This document shows, one piece after another, positions 1 to 6,108 of a stretch of DNA of 7,237 bases. The notes under the pieces were generated by a model. That model saw only the letters and a list, made by a program, of their open reading frames with translations. It was not told where the DNA came from and ran no database searches. The DNA is taken from NCBI GenBank assembly GCA_018334795.1, contig JAGXLH010000080.1:1-7237 (forward strand), read 5' to 3'. Each line of letters opens with the position of its first letter. The first letter of the stretch is position 1. The stretch is from Thermoplasmatota archaeon (lineage in GTDB: Archaea; Thermoplasmatota; E2; DHVEG-1). A program made the translations under genes and the position numbers.

Positions 1-889
1 CCTGTATTAATTGATCAATGAGATCCCATGTTTCATCTGCTTTTTTCAAGAATTCTCTGACTGCATCTTCTCTCATGGGATGAACAGCGGTAATACTTAG
101 GATATCTTGTTTGGCATTGCCCGTGAATGCAAATTCGTTTCCTTCATATCCAATGAGATATTCAGTTGGAATATGTTGAGCTGTGAATAGTTGATAGGCT
201 TGGGTGAGTTTTTTTTCTGTCGCAGGTTTTACCCATTGTTCGGCGGGAGGACGAGTGGGAATGGAAAGGTAACTTGTTTTTGGTTCTAAAGGTGCGATGA
301 ATTTTGATAGTTTTTCGAATTCTTCAGATTCATCATTGACTGTGTCAATGAGCATAGTTTCAGTGCAAAGATTGCCAGCAAATTCTTTTGAAAACTGTTG
401 TATTCCAGTTAAGATTTCTTCATGATTGAGTTTTCCGTGTGGCCGGTCAACTTTTTTCCATGTTTCTTTTGTTATTGCATCTATTTTTACTGAGATCCAA
501 TCTGCTAGACTCAGTTCATTTCGAACATCTTCTCTAGAAATGAGTGATGAATTGGTAATCACTGCAACAGGATAATCAAGTTTCTTTAATTCTTCAATGA
601 GTACTCCAAGATTTTTATCAAGTGTTGGTTCTCCATCTGGAACGATTGTGAGATAATCGATGTGTTCTTGTTTTTCTTTTGTATGTTTGATTTTCTCTTT
701 TGTTTCTTCTATGATTTTGTTTGAATCATAGAATGATTGCCGACTGATCTGCATATTATGCGTTCTGCCAAGTTGACAGTAGATGCAGGAATATGTGCAT
801 ATTTTTGGAGGGATATTGTTGATTCCAATGCTTTTTCCTAGTCTTCTTGATGGAACTGGTCCAAATACAATCGAGTTTTCTTCATTCAT
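1..889 (-). CDS. Radical SAM protein, COG0731/TYW1-like Fe-S oxidoreductase family (3' end outside window)
   Basis: Seen: 296 codons from the ATG at 889, still open at base 1, so the C-terminus is cut by the window edge. Residues 9-18 read FGPVPSRRLG, the N-terminal signature of the COG0731 family. The radical SAM cluster motif follows as C31-x3-C35-x2-C38 (CTYSCIYC). A VPDGEPTLD segment further on is the glycine/glutamate motif region typical of this family. Known: these proteins bind a 4Fe-4S cluster and SAM in a TIM-barrel fold; relatives include the wyosine enzyme TYW1, but most COG0731 members have no settled substrate. The start is supported by a GAAGG ribosome site at 897-901, 7 bases upstream, and by a 4-base ATGA overlap with the methyltransferase stop, which implies translational coupling. 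Inference: the two act on the same substrate or pathway. The family call is firm; the substrate is unknown. Confidence 0.92.
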   Translation of the reverse strand, partial: MNEENSIVFGPVPSRRLGKSIGINNIPPKICTYSCIYCQLGRTHNMQISRQSFYDSNKIIEETKEKIKHTKEKQEHIDYLTIVPDGEPTLDKNLGVLIEELKKLDYPVAVITNSSLISREDVRNELSLADWISVKIDAITKETWKKVDRPHGKLNHEEILTGIQQFSKEFAGNLCTETMLIDTVNDESEEFEKLSKFIAPLEPKTSYLSIPTRPPAEQWVKPATEKKLTQAYQLFTAQHIPTEYLIGYEGNEFAFTGNAKQDILSITAVHPMREDAVREFLKKADETWDLIDQLIQ

Positions 890-1500
890 TTTATAGCCTT
901 CATAATTAATAAACGAGCATTATTCGGAGATGATTCTTCTTTAATCTTGTTGTTTTCAATGTAGAGATCAACTTTTGATTCGTATTGATTAAAAAGGCGA
1001 GTAATGGTAGAGATGATCACGTGATGTGTCTTTTGTTGTAGATTCCTGCCAATGTACGACTTTCCTTCACTTATTTTTTGCTTTACATAAGTTGAATCTG
1101 GATTTAGAAGCAGTGCTAAAAATATGCCATTTGGTTTAATAATTCGATATATTTCGTGTAGTGATTGTTTAGGATTACTCATAAACTCTAGGGATGTGAT
1201 ACATATCAGAATGTCTGCGATTGCTGATTTGATGGGGATTTTTTCCGCATCTGCTTGAATAGGATGAAGATAGGAAGGGACAAATGAGAGCATTTCTTTA
1301 TTTTTGTCTAATGTAAAAACGGTAAGATCATTTCGAATTTGATAGAGTGTTTCTTCGATAACCGCAGGTCCGCAACCGATACTTACCACGGTTGCTTGTG
1401 CTGGAGTGTTCTTATCAATGAGACTTGCTTCGAAAGTAGCGATTTCTTTGCCTAGTGGGGTTTGGTAATAATCAACGTATTTTTTACTATTTGTTTTCGT
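886..1500 (-). CDS. Class I SAM-dependent methyltransferase with a non-standard or lost start codon
   Basis: Seen: a Rossmann methyltransferase with motif I VVSIGCGPA, the acidic ribose-binding strand end TLDKNKEM, QADAEKIP (motif II region) and a C-terminal KPNGIFLA strand. This resembles the UbiE/Methyltransf_11 group. The first standard start is GTG at 1389, but it falls inside beta-strand 1. The frame stays open upstream to a TAG at 1504-1506, and those codons encode YVDYYQTPLGKEI, the usual helix preceding motif I in this group. So the real protein almost certainly begins near 1500. That stretch has no ATG, GTG or TTG; it has ATA (1501-1503) and ACG (1498-1500), with a GAAGG ribosome site at 1509-1513 lying 5 and 8 bases away. 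I chose ACG by spacing (about 204 residues); a canonical call would be 886-1389 (167 residues). It lies 47 bases downstream of the flavoprotein and overlaps the radical SAM gene by ATGA. The methyl acceptor cannot be told. Confidence 0.85.
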   Translation of the reverse strand, partial: TKTNSKKYVDYYQTPLGKEIATFEASLIDKNTPAQATVVSIGCGPAVIEETLYQIRNDLTVFTLDKNKEMLSFVPSYLHPIQADAEKIPIKSAIADILICITSLEFMSNPKQSLHEIYRIIKPNGIFLALLLNPDSTYVKQKISEGKSYIGRNLQQKTHHVIISTITRLFNQYESKVDLYIENNKIKEESSPNNARLLIMKAIK

Positions 1501-1508
1501 TATCTATC

Positions 1509-1513
1509 CCTTC
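1509..1513 (-). promoter_or_regulatory. Ribosome binding site GAAGG for the methyltransferase
   Basis: The same GAAGG pentamer precedes the radical SAM ATG (897-901, spacing 7) and the flavoprotein ATG (2901-2905, spacing 9). Here it has no standard start at a usable distance: ATA is 5 bases and ACG 8 bases downstream, and an in-frame TAG lies between it and them. It therefore points to initiation near 1500 rather than at the GTG 119 bases further on. Confidence 0.5.
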
Positions 1514-1547
1514 AATTATTCACATCTATTTTACTAAACACTTTTTT

Positions 1548-2891
1548 TTACAGTTTTCTTGCTACTGCTTCTGCTGCTTTAATCAAGGGGTATGCTGTTG
1601 GTGGCGCAGTGACTAAAGGGTGAGTGCCGATTTGAGCAGTGAGAATATTGTTTACGGTCATCTTGTTTTGAATGATAAATCCTATAAGATTCGTTAATTC
1701 CCCAGTACTGGTTCCACCTATTACTTCTCCACCAAGAACTAATCCTCCTTCTCGAGCAGCGATGAGTTTTACGGTTTGTTTATGAACGCCGGGCATGGTT
1801 CCAGGGTGTTTATCAACACCAGTAAATGATCCGGTAACGACATCGAATTGTTCTTGAGTAGCTGTTTTTTCAGTTACTCCTGCAACACCATATCCGGTAT
1901 CTCCAAGAGCTGTTGAGAAAATGGCGATGGTTCCACTAAAGGTTTTCATTGCTGACAGTTTGAATAGGTTCATTCCTGCAATGCGTGCTTCAGCACATGC
2001 AGTTGAGGCAAGCATGGTCGTACTGATTTTACGGGTGACAAAATCTCTTTTTTCAGCACAGTCTCCTACAGCCATGATATCATGATTGTCGGTATGCATG
2101 TATTCATCGACTCTAATGAATCCTTTTTCATTCAATGATAATCCAGCATCACTTGCGAGTTTAGTGTTTGGTTGATATCCAACAGTAAGTAGCACAGCAT
2201 CTGCTGAAATTGATTCTCCATTTTCTAGTTCTACTCCAGTTGCTTTATCATCACCTGTTATTTTAGAAACACCCATATTTGTGATGAATTCAACATTTCT
2301 CTCTTTGAGTTTTTGTTCAACTGCTTCACAGAGTTCATCATCAAATGCAGTACCAAGAATGTGGGGAAGTTTTTCAACGATGATAACCTCTTTTCCTTCT
2401 TTTTTGAGTTCATCAGAAGTTTCAACGCCAATGAAGCCACCGCCAATGGTCACGATTTTTTTTGCAGATGAAAGTTTTTTTATTGCTTGATCTAAATAGT
2501 CTTTATCTTTTGGAATAATAAACACATTTTCTTTATTCGCACCATCTAGCCAGGCTGGAACATGCGCTTTGGATCCTGTTGCAAGTACTAGTTTTTCGAA
2601 ACTGATCATACTTCCATCTTTGGTTGTACAAGTTTTATTTTCAGCATCAATTTTTGTTACCTCATCGATTTTTAAATCTATGTTGTTCTTTTCAAATATT
2701 TTGTCAGATATGGTATCTTTTTTTGTGTCATGTAATGACCCAAAAATATATGGGATGCCACAGGGTACGATTGCTTGTTTTTCTTTTCTGATCATTAAGA
2801 AGGATTTGTTTGGATATGCATTTTTTCCAGTGATTGCGGTGGCAATACCTGATGCGCTTCCGCCGATAACTATGACATCATATTTTTTCAT
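1548..2891 (-). CDS. FAD-dependent pyridine nucleotide-disulfide oxidoreductase, CoA-disulfide reductase / NADH oxidase-like
   Basis: Seen: 447 residues, full length for the family. The N-terminal FAD dinucleotide fold is at residues 4-17 (GGSASG). A single redox cysteine, C44, sits in the context PCGIPY, matching the active-site cysteine of archaeal CoA-disulfide reductase/NoxA-type enzymes. The central NAD(P)-binding fold has GGGFIG at 150-155, with a glutamate (E173) ending its second strand, which favours NADH over NADPH. The second FAD motif is VGDCAE (275-280). A C-terminal dimerisation domain ends in GTHPLVTAPPTAYPLIKAAE. Known: such enzymes use NAD(P)H to reduce CoA disulfides, persulfides or O2 through a Cys-S-S-CoA intermediate. 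Inference: a role in thiol homeostasis, sulfur or oxygen handling; the three cannot be separated by sequence alone. GAAGG lies 9 bases before the ATG. No T-run follows the stop, so it may be cotranscribed with the methyltransferase and radical SAM genes. Confidence 0.92.
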   Translation of the reverse strand: MKKYDVIVIGGSASGIATAITGKNAYPNKSFLMIRKEKQAIVPCGIPYIFGSLHDTKKDTISDKIFEKNNIDLKIDEVTKIDAENKTCTTKDGSMISFEKLVLATGSKAHVPAWLDGANKENVFIIPKDKDYLDQAIKKLSSAKKIVTIGGGFIGVETSDELKKEGKEVIIVEKLPHILGTAFDDELCEAVEQKLKERNVEFITNMGVSKITGDDKATGVELENGESISADAVLLTVGYQPNTKLASDAGLSLNEKGFIRVDEYMHTDNHDIMAVGDCAEKRDFVTRKISTTMLASTACAEARIAGMNLFKLSAMKTFSGTIAIFSTALGDTGYGVAGVTEKTATQEQFDVVTGSFTGVDKHPGTMPGVHKQTVKLIAAREGGLVLGGEVIGGTSTGELTNLIGFIIQNKMTVNNILTAQIGTHPLVTAPPTAYPLIKAAEAVARKL

Positions 2892-3091
2892 ATTTTACAA
2901 CCTTCATTCGGCAATAGTAGATTGTTGATAAATGTCTCTATGGATAATCGAATTTTTTTCATAATGATAAGAATTATTTTCATATATGTTTGAATTTTTT
3001 ATACATTTTAGAAATTTATTGCATGTTGTCACTTACATTTCAATCCATATTTTTTTTGCTTTTTCTTATCCTAACTTTCATATCTTTTTGA

Positions 3092-3110
3092 GGGGGAAAC
3101 GTTTCGTCCC
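3092..3110. repeat. GC-rich palindrome centred on GAAACGTTTC
   Basis: Bases 3096-3105 form a perfect 10-bp palindrome, GAAACGTTTC, flanked by GGGG on the left and GTCCC on the right, so the dyad nearly extends to 19 bp. It stands out in very AT-rich surroundings. It has no loop, so it suits a DNA-binding site better than an RNA hairpin. It lies about 200 bases upstream of the flavoprotein start. Its role is unknown. Confidence 0.4.
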
Positions 3111-3185
3111 ATGGTAAAAAAATCGTATTTAAAACGGTGTGACAGAGGGAGGTTAATCTTGGGTATGTATGTCCCGATATTTAAC

Positions 3186-3210
3186 GATTGTGCAAAATTA
3201 AAACACAATC
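3186..3210. repeat. Perfect inverted repeat GATTGTG-N11-CACAATC
   Basis: Two perfect 7-bp arms, 3186-3192 and 3204-3210, are separated by an 11-base AT-rich spacer. The left arm extends as TTGTGCAA (3188-3195), identical to one half-site of the operator-like dyad beside the TrmB-like gene. It lies beyond the T-rich tract that follows the tautomerase, so it is not a standard stem plus T-run terminator. Either a protein-binding site or a weak RNA hairpin is possible. Confidence 0.45.
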
Positions 3211-3237
3211 ATATTGTTTTTTATCTGTCTAATACTA

Positions 3238-3254
3238 AGAAAAAAATAAAAGGT
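3238..3254 (-). terminator. T-rich archaeal-type terminator after the tautomerase gene
   Basis: On the minus strand the sequence 10-27 bases past the tautomerase stop reads CCTTTTATTTTTTTCTTAG. Archaeal RNA polymerase stops at such U-rich tracts without needing a strong stem. Position and strand fit the end of the nadA-amrS-tautomerase block. Confidence 0.5.
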
Positions 3255-3264
3255 GATATGGCAA

Positions 3265-3450
3265 CTACATATCAGAAAAAAGCGTCCCGGCCATCGCCCA
3301 ATTTCCCCGGTCTACCTCATCAAAAACAACATACACATATTTTGGAGGTTTACCTGCAACATCTTCTAATGTTTTTGTAAATCTTTTTGAAATTTCTGCT
3401 TTTTGTTCTTTTGATAACTTCCCAACTAATTTTACGTTCACAACTGGCAT
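3265..3450 (-). CDS. 4-oxalocrotonate tautomerase-family protein (61 residues)
   Basis: Seen: with start at 3450 the protein begins MPVVNVKL, placing the family's catalytic proline right after the removed methionine. A GAGGAA ribosome site at 3457-3462 lies 6 bases upstream. A longer frame from 3489 would bury the proline and is rejected. The length and the C-terminal NWAMAG segment match the 60-70 residue tautomerase family. Numbering from Pro1, the two arginines that bind substrate in Pseudomonas 4-oxalocrotonate tautomerase (Arg11, Arg39) are replaced by Leu11 and Tyr39. Known: these small proteins form hexamers with beta-alpha-beta folds and use Pro1 as general base. Inference: a keto-enol tautomerase or related enzyme, but not a true hydroxymuconate tautomerase. 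It follows amrS by 87 bases with no T-rich terminator between, so it may be cotranscribed. Confidence 0.88.
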   Translation of the reverse strand: MPVVNVKLVGKLSKEQKAEISKRFTKTLEDVAGKPPKYVYVVFDEVDRGNWAMAGTLFSDM

Positions 3451-3456
3451 AAGTAT

Positions 3457-3462
3457 TTCCTC
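3457..3462 (-). promoter_or_regulatory. Ribosome binding site GAGGAA fixing the tautomerase start
   Basis: GAGGAA on the minus strand lies 6 bases before the ATG at 3450. It decides between that ATG (protein starting Met-Pro) and an in-frame upstream ATG at 3489, which has no comparable site. Confidence 0.65.
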
Positions 3463-3537
3463 GAAATTTATCAAAGATGCAGACCACATAAAGATTTTGA
3501 TTGTGTCATCTAAACCAAACTTACTACTTTTTCTATC

Positions 3538-4539
3538 TTAGGTTACATGAACGCCCGCGATTGGATGGTGACAATGAGGACAATTTCCATGATCGGTAAG
3601 ATTTTTTGAAACAAAAAAACCAGATCGAGTTATTAGTTCTTTTCCGCACTCTGGACAAAACGTATTTTCTCCTGTTCTTCTATTCCCTTGGTAGATATAC
3701 TGTAATCCTGCTTTTTTTCCAATCTCAACTGCCTTTTCTAATGTTGAAACTGGTGTAGGTGGAGCATCAGTCAGTTTATACGTAGGATAGAAACCAGTGA
3801 CGTGCCAAGGGATTTCCACATCAATATCAGCAATAAAATCAGCGATCTTAGATAGCATTTTTGAATCATCATTATATCCGGGTATGATTAATGTAGTAAT
3901 TTCAACCCAAATACCAAGATCATAATACCGTTTAATTGAATCTAATACTGGTTTGAGAGGAGCACCACAAACCTTTTTGTAAAAATCATCCGTCATTCCT
4001 TTCAAATCGATATTTGCAGCATCTAACACAGGAGCGATATCCTTCAATGGTTCTTGTTCAATGTATCCATTAGTTACAAACACATTTTTCAATCCCTCTT
4101 TATGAGCAAGAGTTGCTATATCAATTGCATACTCATAAAAAATCGTCGGTTCCGTATAGGTGTACGCAATGGATTGTGATCCACTTTTCTTTGCAGCATC
4201 GACTATTCGTTCTGGAGCGACTTCTTGTTTTGGAAAAATACCTTGTGTTACCTGAGAGATATCTGCATTTTGACAATGCAAACAATGCATGTTACAACCA
4301 ACCGTTGCGATCGAAAATGCTTTAGATCCTGGATAGAAATGAAACAATGGTTTTTTTTCAATAGGATCAGTACTTTGGGTTATCGGTTTTCCATACACAA
4401 GTGAATTAAGCGTGCCATCAACATTTTTCCGTACGTTACATATTCCAAGTTCGTCTGGATTAATAATACAATGATGGGGACAAAGATTGCAGCGGACCTT
4501 TTTATCATCTAATTTTTCAAAATAGGCTGCTTTTTTCAT
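3538..4539 (-). CDS. amrS: AmmeMemoRadiSam system radical SAM enzyme (COG1180, PflA-like)
   Basis: Seen: 333 residues, typical length. An N-terminal cysteine set (C17, C20, C24, C34; RCNLCPHHC) precedes the radical SAM cluster motif C82-x3-C86-x2-C89 (CNMHCLHC). Then come YTYTEPTIFYEY (126-137), VTNGY (155-159) and NIDLKG (176-181), all hallmarks of the pyruvate formate-lyase-activating-enzyme-like AmrS subfamily. The C-terminal tail has a second cysteine set (C295, C298, C320, C323) resembling a zinc ribbon. Known: AmrS is named for co-occurrence with AMMECR1 and Memo family proteins; neither partner lies in this window, and the biochemical role of the system is not settled. The ATG at 4539 overlaps the nadA stop as ATGA and has no ribosome site of its own, so it is probably translated by coupling to nadA. 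Inference: shared regulation with NAD synthesis, perhaps through demand for Fe-S clusters. Confidence 0.93.
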   Translation of the reverse strand: MKKAAYFEKLDDKKVRCNLCPHHCIINPDELGICNVRKNVDGTLNSLVYGKPITQSTDPIEKKPLFHFYPGSKAFSIATVGCNMHCLHCQNADISQVTQGIFPKQEVAPERIVDAAKKSGSQSIAYTYTEPTIFYEYAIDIATLAHKEGLKNVFVTNGYIEQEPLKDIAPVLDAANIDLKGMTDDFYKKVCGAPLKPVLDSIKRYYDLGIWVEITTLIIPGYNDDSKMLSKIADFIADIDVEIPWHVTGFYPTYKLTDAPPTPVSTLEKAVEIGKKAGLQYIYQGNRRTGENTFCPECGKELITRSGFFVSKNLTDHGNCPHCHHPIAGVHVT

Positions 4540-5438
4540 GACATGTTCATCATGTTATCTAACGCTTTATAAGCTTTTTTACGAACATCTTCATCGATTT
4601 TAATCTTGTGTTGTTCTTTTTCCAATGCGTTTCTAACATCAGCCAGGGAACTCTTTCGCATCCCAATACATTCTGTTTTTACTTCAAAAAAAGTCTTTTT
4701 GGGGTTGTCCTTTCGTAAACGATACGCAAAATTATCTTCTGTGCCAACAATAAATTCTTTGGTATCAGATTCCTTAACATAGCTAGCCATATGACCAGTT
4801 CCACCAATAAAATCGGCAATGTCTCTCACTGGTTTTGTGCATTCCGGATGGACAATAACTTCAGCTGCAGGATGCTGTTTTTTCATATCGTTTAAATGAT
4901 CTGGCGTGATATTTTCGTGAACATAACAGTATCCACCCCAAAGAATAATTTTTTTATCAGTCTGCTCAGCAACAAAAGAACCTAAATTTTTATCTGGCAC
5001 AAATAAAATTGTATCCTGTTTCATCGCATTTACAATATCGACTGCGTTGGAAGAAGTACAACAGACATCTGAAATAGATTTGATTTCAGATGAACTGTTC
5101 ACATAACTAACCACAGCAGCATCTGGATACTTCTCTTTTTGTTTTTGTAATTCTTCAATTGTTGCCATGTCGGCAAGACCGCATCCTGCTTCTAATTTTG
5201 GAATTAACACGGTTTTATCAGGATTTAGAATATGAGCGGTTTCAGCCATAAAAGATACACCGCAGAAAACAATTAGTTCAGCATCGGTATCAACGGCTTT
5301 TTTACTTAAGGCGAGTGAATCTCCCGTGAAATCTGCGATATCCTGAATCTCGCCATCTTGATAGACATGAGCAAGAATTACCGCATCTTTTTCTTTTTTT
5401 AATCGATTGATATCTTGAATTATTGATTGATCTGTCAT
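4536..5438 (-). CDS. nadA: Quinolinate synthase NadA
   Basis: Seen: 300 residues, the usual archaeal length. The N-terminus has LAHVYQDGEIQDIADFTGDS, the conserved substrate-binding HxYQ...GDS region. The three cysteines that hold the 4Fe-4S cluster are C86 (AGCGLAD), C171 (GGYCYVHE) and C257 (TECIGMRKSSL), with spacing close to Pyrococcus horikoshii NadA. HPEC (197-200) and GTGH (213-216) match other active-site stretches. Known: NadA condenses iminoaspartate with dihydroxyacetone phosphate to give quinolinate, the entry to de novo NAD synthesis; the cluster is oxygen sensitive. Usual partners (nadB or aspartate dehydrogenase, nadC) are not in the window. It is first in a likely operon with amrS, and the promoter lies immediately upstream with a leader of about 12 bases and no clear ribosome site. 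Confidence 0.96.
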   Translation of the reverse strand: MTDQSIIQDINRLKKEKDAVILAHVYQDGEIQDIADFTGDSLALSKKAVDTDAELIVFCGVSFMAETAHILNPDKTVLIPKLEAGCGLADMATIEELQKQKEKYPDAAVVSYVNSSSEIKSISDVCCTSSNAVDIVNAMKQDTILFVPDKNLGSFVAEQTDKKIILWGGYCYVHENITPDHLNDMKKQHPAAEVIVHPECTKPVRDIADFIGGTGHMASYVKESDTKEFIVGTEDNFAYRLRKDNPKKTFFEVKTECIGMRKSSLADVRNALEKEQHKIKIDEDVRKKAYKALDNMMNMS

Positions 5439-5472
5439 ATCATCATCTTATGAATTGTTTCTGCAATCTCAG

Positions 5473-5480
5473 ATATATTT
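5473..5480 (-). promoter_or_regulatory. TATA box of nadA
   Basis: On the minus strand AAATATAT lies about 38 bases before the nadA ATG. With the usual archaeal distance of about 25 bases to the start of transcription, the leader would be about 12 bases. That agrees with the absence of a ribosome binding site. Confidence 0.5.
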
Positions 5481-5507
5481 ATTTGTCCCATTTAAACTAT
5501 TGGTCCC
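5480..5507 (-). repeat. Tandem direct repeat GGGACMAATA upstream of the nadA TATA box
   Basis: On the minus strand GGGACCAATA (5507-5498) and GGGACAAATA (5489-5480) match at 9 of 10 bases, with starts 18 bases apart. The second copy abuts the TATA box. This position suits an activator or repressor site controlling nadA, or may include the BRE element. Nothing in the window identifies the protein that binds. Confidence 0.4.
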
Positions 5508-5659
5508 TTTTAATTTTCTTAGTGTCCAAAAGATTTTACATAGTGATGCCGACGAAGAAGGTATTTAACTATTTGAAGCACAACAGTATCCTCTATGATA
5601 AGAATAATACAATTTGAAAAAGTGGATATTGCTTAAGAAAATCTAATTATCTGTTTTGC

Positions 5660-6004
5660 TTATTTTCCATTCAACCTTTCTTTCATATAGTTGTACCACT
5701 CATCAATGCAGGATCCCATTTGTTTTTTTACATGTGAAAGTTCATTACATGAGTATATGTGGTAATATCCTCCCTTTGTGAGTGTTTTTGTTTTTTTGAT
5801 GCAAAGTCCACTTTTTGATAATCGTTGCAACGATCGATAGATGGTACTTCGTTCTTTGTTCAGTTTTTCAGCAACATATTCCACATCACAATTTTTATCT
5901 TTTTTAACTATTTGATAGACTTCGACGTCTGAGTGATTAATATCTGCAACACAATTGAGTATGTCAAGGCAAGAAGGTTTTTTGGATTTCTTTTGTGTTT
6001 TCAT
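5660..6004 (-). CDS. TrmB-like winged helix-turn-helix transcriptional regulator, cysteine rich
   Basis: Seen: 114 residues. The helix-turn-helix covers about residues 40-67 (DVEYVAEKLNKERSTIYRSL), followed by a wing with GGYYHIYS at 78-85, then a C-terminal helix. This is the single-domain TrmB-type form common in archaea; the sugar-binding domain of full-length TrmB is absent. Six cysteines (C12, C18, C39, C68, C86, C99) in so short a protein suggest metal or redox sensing (inference). It is transcribed alone from a TATA box about 34 bases before the ATG, with a leader of about 8 bases and no ribosome site. A cluster of inverted TGTGYAA half-sites lies directly upstream of that TATA box, so autoregulation and control of the divergent small ORFs are plausible. 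The effector is unknown. Confidence 0.88.
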   Translation of the reverse strand: MKTQKKSKKPSCLDILNCVADINHSDVEVYQIVKKDKNCDVEYVAEKLNKERSTIYRSLQRLSKSGLCIKKTKTLTKGGYYHIYSCNELSHVKKQMGSCIDEWYNYMKERLNGK

Positions 6005-6033
6005 TGCTTATCAAAATTACATATGTTTTTCAT

Positions 6034-6042
6034 TATTTATAA
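6034..6042 (-). promoter_or_regulatory. TATA box of the TrmB-like regulator
   Basis: TTATAAATA on the minus strand closely matches the archaeal TATA consensus. It would start transcription near 6012, about 8 bases before the ATG, giving a practically leaderless mRNA. Confidence 0.6.
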
Positions 6043-6045
6043 TGG

Positions 6046-6084
6046 TTGTGTAAATAGATTGCACAAACAATATAATGTGTAATC
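6046..6084. promoter_or_regulatory. Candidate operator: three TGTGYAA half-sites between divergent promoters
   Basis: TTGTGTAA (6046-6053) and TTGCACAA (6059-6066) form an 8-bp inverted repeat with one mismatch and a 5-base spacer. GATTGCACA (6057-6065) pairs again with TGTGTAATC (6076-6084), 8 of 9 bases, across a 10-base spacer. The cluster lies between the leftward TATA box (6034-6042) and a rightward TATA-like AATATAAT (6069-6076). This is the expected place for a repressor that blocks both directions. Binding by the neighbouring TrmB-like protein is inferred from position only. Confidence 0.5.
6069..6076 (+). promoter_or_regulatory. Possible TATA box for the rightward small ORFs
   Basis: AATATAAT would place the start of transcription near 6097, about 12 bases before the ATG of the 28-codon ORF. 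It is a weaker match than the leftward TATA box, and its third half-site neighbour (6076-6084) directly abuts it. Confidence 0.35.
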
Positions 6085-6108
6085 TTATTTTAATAATGAT
6101 GAAACCGT

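Larger units (their letters stand above)
2892..3264. other. 373-base intergenic region, no convincing gene
   Basis: This holds upstream DNA of the flavoprotein (minus strand) and downstream DNA of the tautomerase (minus strand). A TATA-like element around 2981-2990 (CATATATG) is a possible flavoprotein promoter but would leave a leader of roughly 65-70 bases, so it is weak. Further along are a GC-rich palindrome (3092-3110), a 7-bp inverted repeat (3186-3210) and a T-rich stop signal (3238-3254). An open plus-strand frame from 3111 has no family resemblance, runs antisense into the tautomerase, and is not called. Confidence 0.7.

Noticed and set aside
2569..2928. Plus-strand frame of 119 codons opposite the flavoprotein
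   Set aside because: Complement of a clear flavoprotein gene; its hydrophobic composition is the usual shadow of that gene.
3111..3380. Plus-strand open frame of 89 codons starting after the GC palindrome
   Set aside because: It runs antisense through the well-supported tautomerase, has no ribosome site or family resemblance, and its 3' part is explained by the opposite gene.
3451..3489. N-terminal extension of the tautomerase from an upstream ATG
   Set aside because: It would bury the catalytic N-terminal proline; the GAGGAA site and Met-Pro start at 3450 fit the family.
5423..5617. Plus-strand frame of 64 codons across the nadA upstream region
   Set aside because: It starts inside nadA, crosses its promoter, and has AT-rich, low-information composition with no recognisable domain or ribosome site.
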